Part shown: one piece after another, positions 1-5,106 of the stretch
Layout of the letters: every line of letters starts with the position of its first letter
Numbering within the stretch: position 1 is the stretch's first letter
Origin: an uncultured Oceanospirillaceae bacterium
GTDB lineage: Bacteria > Pseudomonadota > Gammaproteobacteria > Pseudomonadales > Balneatricaceae
Reading direction: 5' to 3'
NCBI GenBank assembly: GCA_946221045.1
Contig: CAMIIY010000117.1
Location: forward strand, 1-6,522
DNA: 6,522 nt
Notes under the pieces: model-generated
Told to the model about the DNA's origin: nothing
The model's database searches: none
Seen by the model: the letters and a program-made list of their open reading frames with translations, nothing else
Made by a program: the position numbers and the translations under genes

Positions 1-1297
1 CGACGGTCCCTTATCCGGACTGGTGCGTTTTGTGCCGATTGAACGGCTGAATGCAATTCTGGTGATCACACCACAGAAAAAATATCTGCGTGATGCACGG
101 GTCTGGATCAAACGCCTTGACCGCTCGCAGAATGTACGTGGCCGTAATATGTATGTGTATTACGTCCAGAACGGTAAAGCCGAGAACCTGGCAAGCATGT
201 TGGGTGAACTGTTTGGCAACCCACCTTCTGCAGCGGAATCGGATAACCGCAATCGTAATCGCCCGGGTACACCTGCTCAATCACGTGAGCAGGGTGCAGA
301 GCAACCGGCTGATGCTCAATCTGCCCGCAGTGTCAGAACTAACCTCAATACTTCCGCCGGAGGCGATGCCTCGAATCTGGATGTGGGTGAGGTCAGTATT
401 ATCGCTGATGAAGAAAACAATGCATTGCTGATCATGGCCTCGGCCAATGATTACGACAAGGTGCATAAGGCGATTCAGAAGCTGGACGTTCTGCCGCTCC
501 AGGTGCTGGTGGAAGCCACCATAGTTGAAGTGACTCTGCAGGATGAGCTGCGCTACGGCTTGCAGTGGTTCTTTAAATCAAGTCTGGATGGGGGTTCTAA
601 ATCCGCTATTGGGTCATTGGGTTCCTTGCCTATCAGCACCCCCAGTGATTTTTTCCCGACCGGAAACTTTGAGATCTTTGACGCAACGGGAACACGGTTA
701 TTGCTCAATGCGCTGGCGCAGGACTCACGTTTAAAGGTTGTCTCCTCTCCTTCCTTGATGGTGTTGGATAACCATACCGCCACGATTCGGGTGGGTGATC
801 AGGTGCCGGTCCGTACCTCTGAAACCACGGCGACCAGCAGTGATAATCTCAACACCACCAGTACCATTCAGTTCAAGGATACCGGTGTATTGCTTGAGGT
901 GACGCCGCGGGTGAATGCCGGTGGCATGGTGGTGCTGGATATCAAGCAGGAAGTGAACGATGTCGACCAGACCACCTCGTCTGGCATCGACTCGCCGACC
1001 ATTATCCAGCGTCAGATTGAAACCAGCGTTGCCGTTCAGAGCGGCGAAACGCTGGTACTGGGTGGCCTGATTAAAGAGAACCGGGACAGAAGTTCCCAGG
1101 GGCTACCTGCTCTGCGGCATGTCCCCGTCGTTGGCTGGCTGTTTGGCAGCGAGGGTAAAAATGTTAACCGCACAGAGCTGGTCGTTATGATTACACCAAC
1201 GGCTGTCACATCGCAGGAAGAAGCGCGTGATGTAACACGTGAATACCAGCAGAAACTGCGGGATATTGATCTGACCGGCGCAAAAAACAAACCTTAG
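1..1297 (+). CDS. gspD: Type II secretion system secretin GspD, 3' part (5' end outside window)
   Basis: The frame is open from base 2 to the TAG at 1295-1297, giving 431 residues; the true start lies upstream, so the GTG at 23 is not taken as a start. GspD forms the multimeric outer-membrane channel through which folded proteins leave the periplasm in type II secretion. Fragment residues about 5-41 look like the end of an N2 ring domain, and about 45-165 are an N3 domain split by a 50-residue polar N/R/Q/S-rich insertion (about 74-127). The secretin barrel domain follows, with QVLVEATIVEV, RVGDQVPVRTSET and the family signature GETLVLGG...VPVVGWLF starting at residue 348. A charged helical tail of about 30 residues ends the protein. 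The gate-loop motif usually remembered as VPVxTG reads VPVRTS here. A terminator follows directly and no gspE is present, so gspD is last in its unit. The family call is firm; the exact subtype is not. Confidence 0.95.
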   Translation, partial: DGPLSGLVRFVPIERLNAILVITPQKKYLRDARVWIKRLDRSQNVRGRNMYVYYVQNGKAENLASMLGELFGNPPSAAESDNRNRNRPGTPAQSREQGAEQPADAQSARSVRTNLNTSAGGDASNLDVGEVSIIADEENNALLIMASANDYDKVHKAIQKLDVLPLQVLVEATIVEVTLQDELRYGLQWFFKSSLDGGSKSAIGSLGSLPISTPSDFFPTGNFEIFDATGTRLLLNALAQDSRLKVVSSPSLMVLDNHTATIRVGDQVPVRTSETTATSSDNLNTTSTIQFKDTGVLLEVTPRVNAGGMVVLDIKQEVNDVDQTTSSGIDSPTIIQRQIETSVAVQSGETLVLGGLIKENRDRSSQGLPALRHVPVVGWLFGSEGKNVNRTELVVMITPTAVTSQEEARDVTREYQQKLRDIDLTGAKNKP

Positions 1298-1323
1298 TAT
1301 TGCGCTGAATTTTCCGGATATTT

Positions 1324-1349
1324 AAAGAGCCCTGAGGGGCTCTTTTTTT
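1324..1349 (+). terminator. Intrinsic terminator of gspD
   Basis: A perfect 9-bp stem (AAAGAGCCC 1324-1332 with GGGCTCTTT 1337-1345) closes a TGAG loop and runs into an uninterrupted T tract (1343-1349), 26 bases after the gspD stop. This is a textbook Rho-independent terminator and separates gspD from the downstream gene. Confidence 0.93.
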
Positions 1350-1353
1350 ATGT

Positions 1354-1418
1354 CTGAACCGGGCTGTATTCATTGCTTAACAGACTGGTCAGTGCGTTGT
1401 TGAAAAGGGCCGGTTCAG
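1354..1418. repeat. Widely spaced 9-bp inverted repeat in the intergenic region
   Basis: CTGAACCGG (1354-1362) is the exact reverse complement of CCGGTTCAG (1410-1418), with 47 bases between the arms. There is no T tract after the second arm, so it is not an intrinsic terminator. It could be a pair of operator half-sites or chance. The rest of bases 1350-1520 shows no gene and no other signal that I can support. Confidence 0.35.
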
Positions 1419-1521
1419 GCTGTGTCGGGTCAAATAGATAAAGAGTTATTTTGAATCAATGGTTTATAGCTTCTTTGCTGTTTCGTTTATGTGCCACTAA
1501 AGGCTTATTTTTGCGAAAGCG

Positions 1522-1548
1522 GCGTTCCTGGCGTTAACGAGCGTTAAC
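1522..1548. promoter_or_regulatory. Candidate upstream activator (enhancer) site for the sigma-54 promoter
   Basis: GCGTT recurs at 1522, 1531 and 1541, about one helical turn apart, and the last two copies are the full GCGTTAAC. The same bases also form a perfect inverted repeat, GTTAACG-AG-CGTTAAC (1533-1548). The element lies about 95-120 bases upstream of the predicted start near 1641, which is where bacterial enhancer-binding proteins commonly bind for sigma-54 promoters. The AT-rich tract between them (about 1556-1612) could allow DNA bending; I found no good IHF consensus in it. That this is the activator site is inference from spacing and symmetry. Confidence 0.5.
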
Positions 1549-1595
1549 ACTTTGTCTATGTTTTAAGCATGGTTTTTTTTTAAAAACAGTATTAA

Positions 1596-1607
1596 AAACA
1601 TATGTTT
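1596..1607. repeat. 12-bp perfect palindrome just upstream of the -24 element
   Basis: AAACATATGTTT is perfectly self-complementary and ends 7 bases before the sigma-54 -24 box. It sits in an AT-rich tract, where palindromes arise by chance more often. It may be a local operator or a protein-bending site; no regulator is identified. Confidence 0.3.
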
Positions 1608-1614
1608 ATTTACA

Positions 1615-1630
1615 TGGTACGTATATTGCG
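1615..1630 (+). promoter_or_regulatory. Sigma-54 (-24/-12) promoter of the secreted-protein gene
   Basis: TGGTACGTATATTGCG matches the RpoN consensus TGGCACG-N4-TTGCW closely. The GG (1616-1617) and GC (1628-1629) doublets are exactly 10 bases apart, as sigma-54 requires, and only the consensus C after TGG (here T) and the last base differ. The predicted transcript starts near 1641, giving a leader of about 170 nt before the ATG at 1810. Sigma-54 promoters need an ATP-dependent activator, and a candidate site lies about 100 bases upstream. Confidence 0.8.
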
Positions 1631-1644
1631 TTGATCCCCCCTGA

Positions 1645-1682
1645 TGCTGCCTGCCCGTTCGATGGGCGATGGTCAGGCAGCA
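1645..1682 (+). repeat. Hairpin at the predicted 5' end of the leader
   Basis: TGCTGCCTG (1645-1653) pairs perfectly with CAGGCAGCA (1674-1682), and an inner CCC/GGG pairing (1654-1656 with 1664-1666) extends the fold. It begins within a few bases of the predicted start of transcription and has no T tract, so a role in 5'-end stability or regulation is likelier than termination. Confidence 0.55.
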
Positions 1683-1765
1683 GGACGATGAAATGTCTTG
1701 GCTCAGCACGGATGTTGCGAGGATTGATAGCCACCACTGTCTGCGTTGAGTTAAACGAAAAGGGA

Positions 1766-1795
1766 ATCTCTGTTCCTGGATGTGAGTACAGAGAT
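1766..1795 (+). repeat. 8-bp hairpin next to the ribosome binding site, GGA in its loop
   Basis: ATCTCTGT (1766-1773) and ACAGAGAT (1788-1795) form a perfect stem around a 14-nt loop containing GGATGT (1778-1783). The stem ends two bases before AGGAGG. A GGA in a hairpin loop next to a second GGA in the Shine-Dalgarno is the usual layout of CsrA/RsmA targets. Confidence 0.55.
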
Positions 1796-1797
1796 GC

Positions 1798-1805
1798 AGG
1801 AGGTG
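1798..1805 (+). promoter_or_regulatory. Strong ribosome binding site fixing the start at 1810
   Basis: AGGAGGTG is a full match to the anti-Shine-Dalgarno sequence and lies 4 bases from the ATG at 1810. It supports this start over other candidates and implies high translation when the leader is open. Confidence 0.85.
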
Positions 1806-1809
1806 GATC

Positions 1810-4080
1810 ATGTTAAAGGTAAAACCATGTACGTGGCTCCGGATTGGGCTGTTTAGCAGCTTGCTCAGTCTGGGGCTGCCCGCCTGGTCAGTCGGGGTCG
1901 CAGAAGAGGGCCTGTTTGAGCTGGACGGTAATGCACTCGAAGAAGGCCTTGCAGGTGATGACTGGGAAACGCTGTATGACAATCCGGCATCTGGCGGGCA
2001 ATCAGTCTTTACGTTTGCAACTGAGCCGGATAACTACACCGTGTTTGATGGCGGTAAAAAAGATATCCAGGATATTACCAACTGGAGCTGGAGCAAGTTT
2101 GGTAATGGCCCGGATAAAAACGATATTACCAATGCTTATGCAGCCTATAACAATGCCGATGATGAATTAATCGTTTACTTTGGCGCTGACCGTATCACTA
2201 ACGAGGGTGATGCGTTTTTTGGCTGGTGGTTCTTTGTCAGTGAAGTTGGACTGGATCCCTCACCGGGAGATCCGGGAGACCCTGATCCCAGCGGCGGTGT
2301 TTTTACAGGTCAGCATACTTCGGTGATCTGGACAGATGCTAACGCGAATGATCGTCTTGATGTCGGCGAAATCGACTTTGCCGGTGACTTGTTAACAGTG
2401 GTTGAATTCCCCCAGGCCAACAACGCCGTGCCTTACGTTGAAGTTGTAATGTGGGACACCAGTTGTTCCAAAGCAACCAGCAATAACCCGTTACAGGGTG
2501 AATGTGCCGCTAAAAATCTACGCTTGCTTTACAAACGTGCGGCTATGGATGCAAGTGGTACCGGGGTTGTCTGTGGTACCGAGGCAGGTCTGCCCGTATG
2601 TGCTATTACCAACGCTGAGGGCGGTCCTAATGCACCAACCACACCTTCACCTTGGCCATATGTGGCTAAAGATGGAACCACTGATGCCTTCCCGTTTGAA
2701 ACCTTCTTTGAGGGTGGTATCAATCTGAGCGAGCTGCTTGGCACGGAAAGTTGTTTTGCCAGCTTTATGGCCGAAACCCGTAGTTCTCGATCCTTCACCG
2801 CAACGCTGAAAGACTTTGTGCTGGGTTCATTCCCGCTCTGTGGTTATGAAATCAGCAAGTCCTGTGAAGCGGATCTGAACGTTGCTGATGACCTGGCTAC
2901 CATCACCTTCTCGGGTGAGGTAGATAATACCGGTATTGCAGCACTGGAAATTGATCTGGTTGATGTCACCCCGGGTGGTAATGGTACCTTCACAGCCTTC
3001 TGTATTGATGACGGTGATGACCTGTGTGGTACGGGTACAGATGTCGCTGTGACCAACACCGGTACAGCTACCAATGCCACCATTGTCGTGCCCGGTGATA
3101 CCACCGTGCGTTATGAAGGTCAGTACACTGTGGCCAATCCGAATCTGGCGGACCTGAACTTCTCGGATGAAGTACAGGCAACTGCTTATTCTCTGACGGG
3201 TTCTCCAATCGGTGAGCCTAAGTCTGATACTGCGAACTGTTTCGCACCTAACCCAACCATTGATGTGACTAAAAACTGTGATGCGTCGCTAACGGGTGGT
3301 GATACCTTCCAGGGTATTCTGAGTGGACTGATCAGCAATACCGGTAACGTATTACTGGAAAATATAACATTGATCGATATTGCTACGGATGGTAGCGGAC
3401 TGGTACCTGCCAGCTTCGACACCTGGGTTGACGATGGTGACGGTATTAAAGAAGCCGGTGAAGCCAGCTTTACCCTGGGTGTGGATGATCTGCCGATTGG
3501 TGGTTATGTGGGCTACAGTGGCACCGTGACCAGCAATGCAGTGACCAGCCACTCTGACCAGGTCACAGCCAGTGGTGAATACTATGAAGGTGGTTTACTT
3601 GAAGAAACTGCTTCGGATGTTGCTACTGCCAGCTGTTCTTTGATTCTGTCTCAGGATGTAACGCTGACTAAAGTCTGTAAAGACGGCGATGATGACGGTG
3701 TATCACTTGAAATCATCGGCGGTGTGGTTGCAGTGAGAATCACCAATGAAATTGTGGTGACCAACCCTGCGTCTGCCGATCCAGACCGTGAAAATCTGAA
3801 TGTTGTGATTTCCGACAACAAAGCAGATTCCCTGACGATTCTGGATAAACCGGTCGGTTCAAATGTCACCTGCGGTGCAACTACCTGTACCGGTGTCATG
3901 AAAGTAGGTGATCAGGTCAAAGTAAAAGCGACCTATGTCCCAAGTAGTATTGATGCAGGCTCACTGGTGGCTCAGGAGACTGCAACATTTACCAATACAG
4001 CTAATGTTGCTGCAACCGGTGTTCTGTCTGGTTCGCCAGTATCCGACAACGACACTGCTTCCTGTACGCTCTGTAACTGA
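1810..4080 (+). CDS. Exported acidic repeat protein of unknown function (756 aa)
   Basis: I do not recognise a named gene. Residues 1-27 are a Sec-type signal peptide: basic start, hydrophobic core (12-26), likely cleavage after A25-W-S27. Residues about 35-145 (FELDGNA, GDDWETLYDN, DKNDITNAYAAY, LIVYFGADR, GDAFFGWWFF) resemble an N-terminal domain I recall from other secreted bacterial proteins, including actinobacterial ones. A D/P/G-rich linker (149-163) is followed by an EF-hand-like loop D176-E187 (DANANDRLDVGE) and a cysteine-containing region to about 340. Three beta-rich repeats resembling DUF11/Ig-like modules follow (about 344-478, 481-611, 615-755). Each opens with a KxC or K-N-C motif, carries an acidic DDGD-type stretch, and closes with a conserved cysteine (TANC, TASC, TASC). 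There is no LPXTG, PEP-CTERM or autotransporter end; it stops at CTLCN. It lies between terminators, so it is probably monocistronic, under sigma-54. A surface or secreted structural or adhesive role is likely but unproven. Confidence 0.93.
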   Translation: MLKVKPCTWLRIGLFSSLLSLGLPAWSVGVAEEGLFELDGNALEEGLAGDDWETLYDNPASGGQSVFTFATEPDNYTVFDGGKKDIQDITNWSWSKFGNGPDKNDITNAYAAYNNADDELIVYFGADRITNEGDAFFGWWFFVSEVGLDPSPGDPGDPDPSGGVFTGQHTSVIWTDANANDRLDVGEIDFAGDLLTVVEFPQANNAVPYVEVVMWDTSCSKATSNNPLQGECAAKNLRLLYKRAAMDASGTGVVCGTEAGLPVCAITNAEGGPNAPTTPSPWPYVAKDGTTDAFPFETFFEGGINLSELLGTESCFASFMAETRSSRSFTATLKDFVLGSFPLCGYEISKSCEADLNVADDLATITFSGEVDNTGIAALEIDLVDVTPGGNGTFTAFCIDDGDDLCGTGTDVAVTNTGTATNATIVVPGDTTVRYEGQYTVANPNLADLNFSDEVQATAYSLTGSPIGEPKSDTANCFAPNPTIDVTKNCDASLTGGDTFQGILSGLISNTGNVLLENITLIDIATDGSGLVPASFDTWVDDGDGIKEAGEASFTLGVDDLPIGGYVGYSGTVTSNAVTSHSDQVTASGEYYEGGLLEETASDVATASCSLILSQDVTLTKVCKDGDDDGVSLEIIGGVVAVRITNEIVVTNPASADPDRENLNVVISDNKADSLTILDKPVGSNVTCGATTCTGVMKVGDQVKVKATYVPSSIDAGSLVAQETATFTNTANVAATGVLSGSPVSDNDTASCTLCN

Positions 4081-4105
4081 TCCACCATCATTGCAGTGCT
4101 ATAAA

Positions 4106-4131
4106 AAACGGGGCTGATTTCAGCCCCGTTT
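4106..4131. terminator. Bidirectional terminator between convergent genes
   Basis: AACGGGGCTG (4107-4116) and CAGCCCCGTT (4121-4130) form a perfect 10-bp GC-rich stem with an ATTT loop, extended by the A4106-T4131 pair. Read on the minus strand, the stem runs into TTTTTT, a strong terminator for ppsR; on the plus strand the tail is a shorter TTTCTT for the secreted-protein gene. It lies 26 bases after the plus-strand stop and 21 before the ppsR stop, and so serves both. Confidence 0.9.
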
Positions 4132-4151
4132 CTTGTTGTATAACCTCGCGA

Positions 4152-4970
4152 TCAACTCATCCGCCGTTCGAGTCCGGCCTCAGCCATTACGCGGGTTGCG
4201 ATCTCTTCAATGGAGAAATTGGTGGTGTTGATAAACGGAATGGTCAGTTTTTTGAATAAACGCTCCACTTCCCGCACCTCATAGTCACATTGATCGAGCG
4301 AAGCATAACGACTGTTGGGGCGTCTTTCATGACGAATCGCTGCCAGCTGGAACGGATCAATGGTCAGGCCATAGAGTTTATGGCGGTGTGACTGGAGTGA
4401 TTCCGGCAGTTGGCCAAATTCAAGATCATCCTCGGTGAGTGGGTAGTTTGCAGCGCGGATACCAAACTGCATAGCCATATAGAGGCAGGTTGGGGTTTTA
4501 CCGCAGCGTGATACTCCCACCAGAATAATGTCAGCCTGATCATACTGCCGGATGCGGGCACCATCATCGTTATCAATGGCAAAGTTGACCGAATCGATAC
4601 GGGCCTTGTATTTATGCCGTTCGACAATGGCGTGGGATTTACCCACGGAGTAATTTGAGCGTGCCTTCAGTTCCTGCTCCAGTGGTTTGAGAAAAGAGGA
4701 GAAAACATCAATCTGGAAGGCATCAGCCTGTGCAATGCGCGCACGGATATCTTCATTGACAATCGTATCGAAAATCAAAGGGCGTTCATTGTCCCGTTGT
4801 GCAGCACTGTTAATCTGCTGGATCACCTTTTCGGCTTTTTCCAGTGTGTCGACATAGGGCAGGGTGATCTGCTCAAACTCTATCCCATCAAACTGCGCAA
4901 GCAGGCTGTGGCCAAGGGTTTCAGACGTAATACCGGTACCGTCGGAAATAAAAAATGCAGTCCGTTTCAT
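4152..4970 (-). CDS. ppsR: PEP synthase regulatory protein (bifunctional kinase/pyrophosphorylase)
   Basis: The 272-residue protein has the usual length of the PpsR family (DUF299; about 277 in E. coli). The family inactivates phosphoenolpyruvate synthase by ADP-dependent phosphorylation of a threonine beside the catalytic histidine, and reactivates it by phosphate-dependent removal that releases pyrophosphate. Visible marks are the start [19 protein letters not shown] (residues 6-24), RPLIFDTIV (63-71), and the nucleotide-binding loop GVSRCGKTP (152-160) followed by [22 protein letters not shown] (202-213) and a late [13 protein letters not shown] are also typical. The ATG at 4970 is chosen because the family's N-terminus begins there; the ribosome binding site is weak (only AAAG next to the start). 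Its target ppsA lies divergently 136 bases away, which settles the PEP synthase rather than the pyruvate phosphate dikinase branch of the family. Confidence 0.96.
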   Translation of the reverse strand: MKRTAFFISDGTGITSETLGHSLLAQFDGIEFEQITLPYVDTLEKAEKVIQQINSAAQRDNERPLIFDTIVNEDIRARIAQADAFQIDVFSSFLKPLEQELKARSNYSVGKSHAIVERHKYKARIDSVNFAIDNDDGARIRQYDQADIILVGVSRCGKTPTCLYMAMQFGIRAANYPLTEDDLEFGQLPESLQSHRHKLYGLTIDPFQLAAIRHERRPNSRYASLDQCDYEVREVERLFKKLTIPFINTTNFSIEEIATRVMAEAGLERRMS

Positions 4971-5001
4971 CTTTGTTACATTTAAATGGGATATAGTATG
5001 G

Positions 5002-5014
5002 CCATCCGGGATGG
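5002..5014. repeat. 13-bp palindrome in the ppsR-ppsA intergenic region
   Basis: CCATCC-G-GGATGG is perfectly symmetrical about a central G. It overlaps the proposed -35 of the ppsA promoter by one base and lies downstream of the proposed ppsR start of transcription. GGGATG (5008-5013) is also mirrored by CATCCC (5028-5033). The position suits an operator acting on both genes, but no regulator can be named; it does not match the Cra site I know from E. coli. Confidence 0.4.
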
Positions 5015-5041
5015 TGACCCTTTATTACATCCCACTATAAC
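5014..5041 (+). promoter_or_regulatory. Candidate sigma-70 promoter of ppsA
   Basis: GTGACC (5014-5019) and TATAAC (5036-5041) are spaced by 16 bases and match 4/6 and 5/6 of the consensus hexamers. The start would be near 5048, giving a leader of about 60 nt. The -10 box overlaps that of the divergent ppsR promoter. Confidence 0.45.
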
Positions 5042-5042
5042 A
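5034..5042 (-). promoter_or_regulatory. Candidate extended -10 promoter of ppsR
   Basis: On the minus strand these bases read TGTTATAGT, an extended -10 (TGN plus TATAGT, 5/6). The matching -35 region is poor, as is common with extended -10 promoters. Transcription would begin near 5027, about 57 bases before the ppsR ATG. Confidence 0.45.
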
Positions 5043-5094
5043 AAATGCAGTACCGATTTCGCAGTCTTGCATACGGTTAAGAACGGTCCAGAGT

Positions 5095-5099
5095 AGGAG
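5095..5099 (+). promoter_or_regulatory. Ribosome binding site that sets the TTG start of ppsA
   Basis: AGGAG ends 7 bases before the TTG at 5107. No ATG or GTG in frame is better placed: the first in-frame ATG (5143) lies inside the conserved [14 protein letters not shown] block. This site therefore decides for the TTG. Confidence 0.8.
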
Positions 5100-5106
5100 A
5101 ATAACG

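Larger units (their letters stand above)
1641..1809 (+). promoter_or_regulatory. Long structured 5' leader, possible post-transcriptional control region
   Basis: The predicted leader of about 170 nt is long for one gene. It has a hairpin at its very start (1645-1682), a second hairpin touching the ribosome binding site (1766-1795), and six GGA triplets at 1683, 1710, 1721, 1778, 1799 and 1805. Two of these are GGATGT, the core of the CsrA/RsmA consensus; one lies in the loop of the second hairpin and two lie in or beside the Shine-Dalgarno. CCACC (1731-1735) and CTGC (1741-1744) can pair with GGTGG (1802-1806) and GCAG (1796-1799), which would hide the ribosome binding site. I do not recognise a known riboswitch class. 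The regulatory role is inferred. Confidence 0.5.

Noticed and set aside
1572..1587. T-rich/A-rich symmetrical tract resembling a weak terminator
   Set aside because: The arms are only A/T and too weak to terminate; it is better read as part of the AT-rich spacer between activator site and promoter.
1641..1809. Known riboswitch in the long leader (for example cyclic-di-GMP)
   Set aside because: I could not find the conserved core of any class I know. A covariance search against Rfam would decide.
1688..1816. 42-codon ATG reading frame in the leader, ending across the ATG at 1810 (possible leader peptide with coupling)
   Set aside because: The AGGA before it is only 2 bases from the ATG, the peptide has no recognisable features, and the main gene has its own full Shine-Dalgarno. 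Ribosome profiling could revive it.
1563..1982. 139-codon minus-strand frame across the sigma-54 promoter and the start of the secreted-protein gene
   Set aside because: It overlaps the promoter, the leader and the signal-peptide coding region, is low-complexity Ser/Pro at its start, and has no supporting ribosome binding site or homology that I can see.
1810..4080. Horizontally acquired island or mobile element around the secreted-protein gene
   Set aside because: No integrase, transposase, attachment repeats or tRNA are seen, and base composition is not obviously different from gspD or ppsA by eye.
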